Notes under the pieces: generated by a model | The model's input: the letters and a program-made list of their open reading frames with translations, nothing else | Told to the model about the DNA's origin: nothing | Databases searched by the model: none | Source of the DNA: Bacteroidota bacterium | GTDB lineage: Bacteria > Bacteroidota > Bacteroidia > Flavobacteriales > Weeksellaceae | DNA length: 5,520 nucleotides | Assembly: GCA_023433225.1 (NCBI GenBank) | Contig: JAEZDQ010000184.1 | Span: 1-5,520, forward strand | Direction of reading: 5' to 3' | Part shown: in pieces, positions 1 through 5,520 of the stretch | How positions within the stretch are numbered: position 1 is the stretch's first letter | Layout: each line of letters starts with the position of its first letter | Made by a program: the position numbers and the translations under genes

Positions 1-312
1 TTTAATCAGTGTCGAAACCGTAATTACTTTCCTTGTCCCGAACATAGGAATCAGAAAAGTGTGCATGATGCGGAATAAACCACCTGCCAATCCGGGCATG
101 GCAGCCATCCAAAACAATTGGTCGTCCGTAAAATGAAAACCAATATGGGGAAGTTTAATCACCACCACACTGAAAAGGAACCAGGTACAAAAAGACAAAG
201 TCAGTGCAATGGTAGTAATGGCCAAGGTTTTCCATGCAGTCTTTTTGTCTTTTTCTCGCCAGAATTGCTCATTGGATGGGTCATGGTCGGTTAACCGGGA
301 AGCGTTTTTCAT
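1..312 (-). CDS. narK: NarK2-type nitrate/nitrite MFS transporter, N-terminal part (cut by window edge)
   Basis: Partial gene: 104 codons from an ATG at 312 to the left edge, all open. The product is an inner-membrane transporter of the nitrate/nitrite porter branch of the major facilitator superfamily. A hydrophilic N-terminus of about 25 residues is followed by TM1 (about residues 26-53) and TM2 (about 65-92). TM2 contains GLAGGLFRIMHTFLIPMFG, the pattern of E. coli NarK TM2 with the substrate-binding arginine; here it is R81, corresponding to E. coli R89. The segment GTRK after TM2 fits the cytoplasmic MFS loop 2-3. This TM2 resembles the NarK/NarU (NarK2) class, usually credited with nitrate/nitrite exchange, more than the neighbouring NarK1-type protein does. 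It starts 46 bp after the stop of that gene on the same strand with no terminator between, so co-transcription is likely. No clear Shine-Dalgarno sequence precedes the start. The exchange function is inferred from the class. Confidence 0.85.
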   Translation of the reverse strand, partial: MKNASRLTDHDPSNEQFWREKDKKTAWKTLAITTIALTLSFCTWFLFSVVVIKLPHIGFHFTDDQLFWMAAMPGLAGGLFRIMHTFLIPMFGTRKVITVSTLIK

Positions 313-358
313 AAATATAGTTTTATAAATTTTTTCTCATTTTAAATCTTCAACCCAC

Positions 359-1831
359 TCAATGTTCAATCCTGTCCTTAATATGCGGTGCTTCCTTATG
401 GGTCATTTTTTTAATGACAATATTCATCCAAAATAAAGAAATAGCTGAAACTACAAAAACGAATATCCATGAACTTGTCCACAAACCCGAAAAGTCCAAA
501 AGATAGCCAAACAGTATGGGGCCGATGAAACCGCCCAGCCCACCAATCAGGCCGACCATTCCACCCACTACCCCGACTTGGGTAGGAAAATATTCGGGAA
601 TGTGTTTGTAAACGGCGGCTTTACCAATGCCCCACATAATTCCAATCAGGATAACTAAAATGGAAAACACCCAAATATGCGCTTCAAATTTGATGAGCGT
701 AATTCCTTGTGCCAACAATTGTTTTTTCTGAACCCTTTCATTTTGTTTGACCAAGGCTTCCTGCCAAGTGAATGATTCGGGGAGAACGGTGGTTTGTACC
801 GGGATTTCGGGTTTCGATGAAAGTTGGATGGTTTCATTGTTCAATACAATCTGTTCAGAATCAACCGCTGTGATATTACCCGATTGCTTGGCAGTAATTC
901 CTTTTCCGGGCGTTAAAATCTCCATTTTAGGCAGCATCAACAGCCCACTGAAGATGAGAGAGGAAGATAAAACCCAATACATGACTTTCCGCGCGCCGAA
1001 CTTATCGGACAGATAACCTCCAAATGCCCGGATGATTCCGCTCGGTAAGCTAAAAGCCGATGTTAATAAGCCGCCCAACACCAAAGAAGTGGTGTAAACA
1101 TTTACATAATATGGCAATAACCATTGGGAAAAAGCGACAAATAATCCGAAAACCAAAAAATAATACAAACCGAAACGCCAAACCCGAATGTTTCTCAAGG
1201 GGAGAAAAAGTGCGGCTCCCGATTTGGCTTCTCCGCCTTCCGGCTTTTTGTTCTCTACAAAAAACAAGAAAAGGATTCCAATCAAAACAAGGACTATTCC
1301 GTAAATAACAGGTAGCATCCTCCAACCGTTTTCAGGGTTATCAACGGATAAATAATTCAGAATGCTCGGCGCAAAAAAAGTAGTCAGCGCGGCTCCGGCA
1401 TTGCCCATGCCGAAAATCCCCAAAGCCCTGCCCTGCCATTCTTTCGGATACCAAACCGAGGAAAATGCAATGCCGATGGCAAAACCGGTTCCGACCATCC
1501 CGAACAGGGCACTGAGTAAAAAATAGACCCAATAAGAATTTGCAAAATACAGCAAGAATAATGGGAAACTACACATAATCATCAAGGTAGAAAAAACTTT
1601 TTTGCCACCGTACTTATCGGTCAAAATTCCCAAAGGCAACCTCATCAGGGAACCAGTCAAAATCGGAATACCTAATAACCAACCGGTTTCAACTACCGTC
1701 CAGTTAAAAATGCCGTTGTCCACGAGATAAGTTACCAATACGCCGTTCAGTGTCCAACAAGCAAAACAAACCGTAAAAGCCAAAGTGTTTAGGAAAAGCA
1801 TTTTGTGAGCCGTTGATAAATTTCCTGTCAT
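359..1831 (-). CDS. narK: NarK1-type nitrate transporter (MFS, nitrate/nitrite porter family)
   Basis: A 490-residue inner-membrane transporter with about 12 TM segments, predicted to import nitrate, probably with protons as in NarK1-type members. TM2 carries GSLMRLPLG with R64, followed by the MFS loop DKYGGKK (72-78). TM8 carries R268 in GIIRAFGG, followed by SDKFGARK. R64 and R268 match the two nitrate-binding arginines of E. coli NarK (R89, R305). Both nitrate-signature motifs are present: GMGNAGAALTTFFAP (141-155) and GGMVGLIGGLGGFIGP (423-438). It is longer than E. coli NarK (about 463 residues) because of a hydrophilic stretch of about 80 residues (302-383) between TM9 and TM10, on the periplasmic side by topology. 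The ATG at 1831 has AAGGA 5 nt upstream, which supports it over the internal Met11. It is first in a leftward operon with the NarK2-type gene and diverges from the reductase genes. Transport direction is inferred from the family. Confidence 0.92.
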   Translation of the reverse strand: MTGNLSTAHKMLFLNTLAFTVCFACWTLNGVLVTYLVDNGIFNWTVVETGWLLGIPILTGSLMRLPLGILTDKYGGKKVFSTLMIMCSFPLFLLYFANSYWVYFLLSALFGMVGTGFAIGIAFSSVWYPKEWQGRALGIFGMGNAGAALTTFFAPSILNYLSVDNPENGWRMLPVIYGIVLVLIGILFLFFVENKKPEGGEAKSGAALFLPLRNIRVWRFGLYYFLVFGLFVAFSQWLLPYYVNVYTTSLVLGGLLTSAFSLPSGIIRAFGGYLSDKFGARKVMYWVLSSSLIFSGLLMLPKMEILTPGKGITAKQSGNITAVDSEQIVLNNETIQLSSKPEIPVQTTVLPESFTWQEALVKQNERVQKKQLLAQGITLIKFEAHIWVFSILVILIGIMWGIGKAAVYKHIPEYFPTQVGVVGGMVGLIGGLGGFIGPILFGYLLDFSGLWTSSWIFVFVVSAISLFWMNIVIKKMTHKEAPHIKDRIEH

Positions 1832-1836
1832 ATGTT

Positions 1837-1841
1837 TCCTT
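1837..1841 (-). promoter_or_regulatory. Shine-Dalgarno site of the NarK1-type gene
   Basis: Read on the minus strand, AAGGA lies 5 nt before the ATG at 1831. It is the only convincing ribosome binding site among the four starts in the window, and it fixes this start codon. Confidence 0.6.
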
Positions 1842-1909
1842 AAGTTGATTAATTATAAATAAAGAAATAGGCTCCTTGAGGTAAAGCTTTTTAATTAAAT
1901 TTACTGCAA

Positions 1910-1917
1910 CAAATATA
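1910..1917 (-). promoter_or_regulatory. Putative Bacteroidetes-type -7 box for the leftward narK operon
   Basis: The minus strand reads TATATTTG, a full match to TAnnTTTG, the -7 consensus of the Bacteroidetes primary sigma factor. It would start transcription near 1906 and give a leader of about 75 nt before the ATG at 1831. No TTG-type -33 element is visible 19-21 bp upstream (plus-strand positions about 1937-1941), so the promoter may be weak or need an activator. The region is AT-rich, so a chance match is possible. Confidence 0.45.
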
Positions 1918-1921
1918 AAAA

Positions 1922-1945
1922 AAATAAGATATTCACGTCCTATTT
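1922..1945. promoter_or_regulatory. Imperfect inverted repeat, candidate shared operator
   Basis: Arms AAATAAGA (1922-1929) and TCCTATTT (1938-1945) pair at 7 of 8 positions around an 8-nt centre. The dyad lies between the two divergent -7 boxes, with its centre about 37 bp upstream of the presumed rightward start and about 28 bp upstream of the leftward one. It therefore covers the place where both -33 elements would be. It does not match the FNR/CRP consensus (TTGAT-N4-ATCAA). A regulator binding here could control both operons, but AT-rich DNA produces such dyads by chance and no regulator gene is in the window. Confidence 0.3.
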
Positions 1946-1959
1946 AAATGATTCTTTTT

Positions 1960-1967
1960 TATCTTTG
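1960..1967 (+). promoter_or_regulatory. Putative Bacteroidetes-type -7 box for the rightward reductase operon
   Basis: TATCTTTG matches TAnnTTTG exactly. Transcription would begin near 1971, leaving a leader of about 20 nt before the ATG at 1992. No TTG-type -33 element is seen at about 1936-1941; the right arm of the inverted repeat (1938-1945) lies there instead. Confidence 0.5.
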
Positions 1968-1991
1968 GATGGTTAAAACAACATTTCATTT

Positions 1992-3056
1992 ATGCTGAAA
2001 TTATTTGACATCAGAGCGTTTGGCGTAGCCACATCGGTTACGATTCTCACCTTGGTTCTGATTTTGATCGGCTCCAGGAATTTACAAAACTACGACGCCG
2101 CACTCATCGCTTATCTATTCGGGACTTTATTTGCTATTTTCGGAATCGTTTACCGCTATACCGTTTGGATTCAACGTCCGCCAACCAGAGTGTATTTCAC
2201 CACCAGCATACGGATTTTATTTTCCAAAGAATTCTTTCATTACCTCTGGTTTTCCGCAAAAGGTTTTCTGAACAACATTGTCTTCCAGCGATTCATCATC
2301 AAAAGAGGAAATAAACGAGGGATTGCGCATCTGTTGATGGCGGTAGGCTGCATCTTGGCTTTTGCCATTACCATCCCGCTGACTTTCGGGTGGATTCATT
2401 TTACCTTGGTTCCCCAAACCGGTTTAGACCCAGAGATGGAAGACATTTATACCGCTCATTTCTTCGGGTTCGCCATAATGGATTTTCCGGTAAAATCATT
2501 CATCGGGTATTTTACTTTCTTGGCTTTGAATTGGTGTTCTATTTTGGTAATTATCGGTGCGACCTACTTTTTGCAAAAAAGGCTGAAAGACCCCGGACTC
2601 ATTGCCACCCAAACATTTGAAGGCGACATTTTACCATTGTTATTATTGATATTGGTTTCCATCACGGGATTGGGTTTGACCATCGATTACGAATTCATGA
2701 AAGGCATGACCTATGAATTTATGGCCGTAACCCATGCGTTTTTTGTCATTGTATTTTTAATATGGATGCCCTTCGGGAAATTCTTCCACATCATTCAAAG
2801 ACCGGCACAAATAGGTGCCCATATTTATAAGAAAGTCGGGAAAGAAAAAGGGATGCAGGTTTGTAAATTCACCGGGAAAGAATACACGACCCAACTGCAT
2901 GTTTCCGATTTAAAGAAAATCACCAAAGAAATCGGTTTTAAACTGGAAACAAAAGACGGGGACTCCATTTTGAATTATAGTCCCGAAGGAAAAAGAGACC
3001 TTTTGGCCATCGCACACCTAAAAGCCCGGGAAGAATCCGGAAAGTTTTTCGGATAA
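1992..3056 (+). CDS. NarI/DsrM-like membrane cytochrome b with soluble C-terminal tail
   Basis: A 354-residue membrane protein, probably the quinol-oxidising anchor of the reductase encoded downstream. TM segments lie at about 11-28, 37-58, 111-138, 170-193, 212-232 and 243-262. A basic loop (59-110) and the tail (265-354) are predicted to be cytoplasmic. The last TM carries H248 and H266, 18 residues apart, the same spacing as the haem ligands H187 and H205 of E. coli NarI. H113 at the cytoplasmic start of TM3 could pair with H266, as NarI H56 does with H205. The position 10 residues on, where NarI has its second TM2 ligand (H66), is A123. H136 and H156 are other periplasmic-side candidates. 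The tail has a single cysteine (C291) in a CKFTGKEYT segment. The start has no clear Shine-Dalgarno, as is common in Bacteroidetes, but lies just behind a -7 box. The molybdoenzyme gene follows after 47 bp. Haem binding and the quinol role are inferred; annotation pipelines may call it only a membrane protein. Confidence 0.65.
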   Translation: MLKLFDIRAFGVATSVTILTLVLILIGSRNLQNYDAALIAYLFGTLFAIFGIVYRYTVWIQRPPTRVYFTTSIRILFSKEFFHYLWFSAKGFLNNIVFQRFIIKRGNKRGIAHLLMAVGCILAFAITIPLTFGWIHFTLVPQTGLDPEMEDIYTAHFFGFAIMDFPVKSFIGYFTFLALNWCSILVIIGATYFLQKRLKDPGLIATQTFEGDILPLLLLILVSITGLGLTIDYEFMKGMTYEFMAVTHAFFVIVFLIWMPFGKFFHIIQRPAQIGAHIYKKVGKEKGMQVCKFTGKEYTTQLHVSDLKKITKEIGFKLETKDGDSILNYSPEGKRDLLAIAHLKAREESGKFFG

Positions 3057-3103
3057 AACTTAACGAGAAAAATAGAATATTCAATTTTAACGTAAAATAA
3101 AAA

Positions 3104-5320
3104 ATGGCAGAATTACCCATCCCTTCAGAAAAAATCATCGACCAATTCGGGCCTACTTTAAATTTCCCCAAACCCGAAGGGATGCCCGGAAGGGACGAAC
3201 CTGATAAAATAGTCGAAACCCACTGCTGTTTTTGTGGGATGCAATGCGGAATCAAACTCTTGGCAAAAAACAACAAAATCGTGGGTTTTGAACCATGGAT
3301 GGAATTTCCTTTCAACGAAGGAAGGCTTTGCCCCAAAGGTGTTCAACGCTATATGCAGGGAAACCACCCCGACCGACTCACTTCTCCCCTGCTCAACAAA
3401 CCAGGCGAAGGATACCTCCCGGTTTCCTGGGACGAAGCCATGGAAAAAACCGTTTCCGAAATCCAAAGAATCCAAGAGAAATACGGTAAGGATGCTTTTG
3501 CCATGCTTTCGGGCGTTTCCCTGACAAATGAAAAATCTTATATGATTGGGAAATTTGCCCGGGTCGCATTGAAAACCAAAAACTTGGATTACAACGGTCG
3601 TTTGTGTATGGTTTCCGCCGGAGCCGGCAACAAAAAAGCTTTCGGCCTTGACCGTACTTCCAACAATTATTCGGATTTAGCCCATGCGGAAGTCATCATC
3701 GTAACCGGAGCCAATGTATCGGAAACCTTTCCTACATTGACTTATTGGCTTTGGCAAGCAAGGGACAACGGTGGGAAAATCATCGTAGTGGATCCAAGAA
3801 TGATTCCTTTGGCAAGAACTGCGGATTTACATTTAGACATTCGACCGGGTACAGATTCCGCTTTGTTTGGGGCTATTCTGAATTATATGGTGCAGCACGA
3901 TATGCTCGACCATGATTTCATCGTCAACCATACCTCAGGATTTCAGGAAACCATCGATGCCGTAAAAGATTATACACTGGAATGGGCCGAGGAAATTACA
4001 GGAACCAAAAAAGAAAAAATCGAAGCAGCCGCAAAACTATGGGGAAAGGCAGCTACCTCATTCCTGCTGCATGCCCGCGGAATAGAGCACCATACCAAAG
4101 GCGTCGAAAATGTATTGAGCTGTATCAACATCGTTTTGGCATCGGGCAGAATCGGTAAACCTTATTGCGGTTATGGAACCATTACCGGCCAAGGGAATGG
4201 CCAAGGTGGAAGGGAACACGGACACAAATGCGACCAATTGCCCGGAAACAGGGATATCGAAAACCCGGAACACCGCAAATACATTTCCGAAGTTTGGGGA
4301 ATTGATGAAAAAGACATGCCCGGCAAGGGTTTATCCGCCTATGAAATCATCGAAGCAATCCACCGTGATGAAATCAAAGGTTTGATTTCCATTTGCTTCA
4401 ACCCCTTGGTTTCTTTACCTAATAATAATTATGTACGGGAAGCATTGGAAAAATTGGAATTTTATGTCGGTATTGACTTCTTTATGAGTGAAACCATGCG
4501 ACACTGTGACATTATCCTCCCCGGATCCCTACAAGAAGAGGAAGACGGAACGGTAACGACTGCCGAAGGCCGTGTTGTCCGAATCAGAAAAGTGGTGGAT
4601 CCTCCAAAAAACGCTCGTACGGATTCCGAAATTATCATGGAAATTGCCCGAAGATTGGGGGCAGGAAATAAATTTAATTATGAAAACAGTGAAGCCGTTT
4701 TCAATGAACTTCGGGTGGCCTCCAAAGGAGGGACCGCCGATTATTATGGTATCACCTATGAGAAAATCGAAAGAAACATGGGCGTTTTCTGGCCTTGTCC
4801 CGATTTAGACCATCCCGGTACGCCCCGACTTTGGGAAGACCGGAAATTCAAAACGCCGGACGAAAAAGCGCATTTCAACCCGGTGAAATACCATCTAAGC
4901 ATGGATCCCGTAGATGCCGACTATCCCGTCATCTTAACAACCGGAAGAGTCGTTTCCCAATATTTGAGCGGAACCCAAACGCGGAGAATCGGAAAACTCG
5001 TTACCCAATTTGCACAACCTTTGTTGGAAATCCATCCCAACTTGGCTGAAAAGTTCGGCATCAGCCAACACGAAGAAGTCAATGTGGTAACAAAACGCGG
5101 AGAAGCCATTTTTGCGGCCAACATTGTAGAAACAATTCGGGAAGATACCGTCTTCATCCCTTACCATTGGCCCGGTAAAAAGTCGGCAAACCAATTGACC
5201 AGCGGCCATTTGGATCCGATTTCCAAAATACCCGAATTCAAAGTAAGCGCGTGCAACTTAATCCCAACCGGCAAAATAGCCTATATCGGAAAAGATTCGA
5301 CCGATTACAGAAGTATATAA
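3104..5320 (+). CDS. Nitrate reductase catalytic subunit, bis-MGD molybdoenzyme (NapA/NasC/NarB group)
   Basis: A 738-residue enzyme predicted to reduce nitrate to nitrite in the cytoplasm. In order: a 40-residue leader without a twin-arginine signal; a [4Fe-4S] site C41-x2-C44-x3-C48 ... C76 (HCCFCGMQC and GRLCPKG), with K78 after the last cysteine as in the family's electron path to the cofactor; and the molybdopterin oxidoreductase core. NGRLCMVSAGAG (164-175) places C168 as the likely molybdenum ligand, as in the RLCM motif of Nap/Nas enzymes. NarG would have aspartate and formate dehydrogenases often selenocysteine. GQGNGQGGREHGHKCDQLPG (362-381) matches the NasC/NarB-like motif. The C-terminal molydopterin dinucleotide-binding domain begins near 605 (DYPVILTTGRV) and runs to the end. 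The extra C-terminal iron-sulfur domain of Klebsiella-type NasA is absent, so electrons must come from a partner, most likely the ferredoxin-like protein 24 bp downstream. No Shine-Dalgarno is seen. Nitrate as substrate rests on the motifs and the narK neighbours; formate or another oxyanion is less likely. Confidence 0.85.
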   Translation: MAELPIPSEKIIDQFGPTLNFPKPEGMPGRDEPDKIVETHCCFCGMQCGIKLLAKNNKIVGFEPWMEFPFNEGRLCPKGVQRYMQGNHPDRLTSPLLNKPGEGYLPVSWDEAMEKTVSEIQRIQEKYGKDAFAMLSGVSLTNEKSYMIGKFARVALKTKNLDYNGRLCMVSAGAGNKKAFGLDRTSNNYSDLAHAEVIIVTGANVSETFPTLTYWLWQARDNGGKIIVVDPRMIPLARTADLHLDIRPGTDSALFGAILNYMVQHDMLDHDFIVNHTSGFQETIDAVKDYTLEWAEEITGTKKEKIEAAAKLWGKAATSFLLHARGIEHHTKGVENVLSCINIVLASGRIGKPYCGYGTITGQGNGQGGREHGHKCDQLPGNRDIENPEHRKYISEVWGIDEKDMPGKGLSAYEIIEAIHRDEIKGLISICFNPLVSLPNNNYVREALEKLEFYVGIDFFMSETMRHCDIILPGSLQEEEDGTVTTAEGRVVRIRKVVDPPKNARTDSEIIMEIARRLGAGNKFNYENSEAVFNELRVASKGGTADYYGITYEKIERNMGVFWPCPDLDHPGTPRLWEDRKFKTPDEKAHFNPVKYHLSMDPVDADYPVILTTGRVVSQYLSGTQTRRIGKLVTQFAQPLLEIHPNLAEKFGISQHEEVNVVTKRGEAIFAANIVETIREDTVFIPYHWPGKKSANQLTSGHLDPISKIPEFKVSACNLIPTGKIAYIGKDSTDYRSI

Positions 5321-5344
5321 TTTTGAGATTTCTAAAAACCGGAT

Positions 5345-5520
5345 ATGATACCATACTATAAATTACAAGAAGAATTTTTCGTTGACATGCAACGCTGCAT
5401 CGGATGCAAATCCTGCGAAACTGCTTGTGCGGAATGTGAAACCAACGGACAGGAAAGTATGATTCACGTGAATTATGTAGATAGAAGTTCCACCATCCAA
5501 ACTACTGTTCAGGTTTGCAT
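5345..5520 (+). CDS. Ferredoxin-like [4Fe-4S] electron-transfer subunit, N-terminal part (cut by window edge)
   Basis: Partial gene: 58 full codons from an ATG at 5345 to the right edge, open throughout. The first iron-sulfur motif is CIGCKSCETAC (C18, C21, C24, C28), with an extra cysteine at C31. A second cysteine region begins at C58 (VQVC), just before the edge. Spacing and layout fit the multi-cluster subunits of molybdoenzymes such as DmsB, NrfC or NarH-like proteins, which pass electrons from a membrane quinol oxidase or soluble donor to the catalytic subunit. No signal peptide is present, so it should be cytoplasmic like its partner. It begins 24 bp after the molybdoenzyme stop with no terminator, so the two are almost certainly co-transcribed. 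The preceding gap has no strong Shine-Dalgarno. The total number of clusters and the true length cannot be read from this window. Confidence 0.85.
   Translation, partial: MIPYYKLQEEFFVDMQRCIGCKSCETACAECETNGQESMIHVNYVDRSSTIQTTVQVC

Noticed and set aside
313..358. Gap between the two narK genes as a possible terminator
   Set aside because: There are runs of A and T but no stem, so the two genes are treated as one operon.
1845..1858. FNR/CRP-like half site TTGAT followed by TATAA upstream of the NarK1-type gene
   Set aside because: Only the first half matches TTGAT-N4-ATCAA; the second half matches at 2 of 5 positions. The site also lies downstream of the presumed leftward transcription start, so it would not act as a normal activator site.
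1871..1880. AAGGAG on the minus strand, a strong Shine-Dalgarno match
   Set aside because: No start codon follows at a usable distance. The real start at 1831 has its own AAGGA site.
1881..1904. AT-rich dyad GTAAA ... TTTAC with an internal TTTAATTAAA palindrome
   Set aside because: Outer arms of only 5 bp and a pure A/T core are expected by chance in such AT-rich sequence. It was not strong enough to list as an operator or hairpin.
3057..3103. Gap between the cytochrome and molybdoenzyme genes as a possible terminator or separate promoter
   Set aside because: No GC-rich stem with a T-run and no TAnnTTTG box is present. It reads as an ordinary AT-rich operon spacer.
2938..3336. 132-codon minus-strand open frame across the end of the cytochrome gene and the start of the molybdoenzyme gene
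   Set aside because: It overlaps two well-supported genes in antisense, and its translation shows no recognisable motif. It is a shadow of the coding strand.

Overview
The window carries part of a nitrate uptake and reduction locus from a bacterium that looks like a member of the Bacteroidetes. The lineage call rests on moderate-to-low GC coding sequence, very AT-rich gaps, weak or absent Shine-Dalgarno sequences before most starts, and two good matches to the Bacteroidetes -7 promoter box (TAnnTTTG). It is an inference; no marker gene is present.

Layout: two operons diverge from a 160-bp AT-rich intergenic region (1832-1991). Leftward (minus strand) are two nitrate/nitrite MFS transporter genes in tandem. 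The first is a complete 490-residue NarK1-type protein (359-1831). The second is a NarK2-type protein whose first 104 codons lie at 312-1 and which continues off the left edge. Rightward (plus strand) are a 354-residue membrane protein that looks like a NarI/DsrM-type cytochrome b with a soluble C-terminal tail (1992-3056), a 738-residue bis-MGD molybdoenzyme of the NapA/NasC/NarB nitrate reductase group without an export signal (3104-5320), and the start of a ferredoxin-like multi-[4Fe-4S] electron-transfer subunit (5345 to the right edge).

How they may work together: the two transporters would bring nitrate in and possibly exchange it for nitrite. The molybdoenzyme would reduce nitrate in the cytoplasm. 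The iron-sulfur protein and the membrane cytochrome would supply electrons, probably from the quinol pool. This differs from the textbook arrangements. The catalytic subunit is of the assimilatory/periplasmic lineage rather than NarG, yet it sits with an iron-sulfur subunit and a membrane anchor as in a respiratory three-subunit enzyme. Whether the locus serves assimilation or respiration cannot be settled here, because neither a nitrite reductase nor the rest of either operon is visible.

The most interesting points are the mixed composition of this putative quinol-linked cytoplasmic nitrate reductase, the incomplete NarI-like haem-ligand set and apparently degenerate tail of the cytochrome, the periplasmic insert in the NarK1-type transporter, and an imperfect dyad between two divergent -7 boxes that both lack a -33 element.
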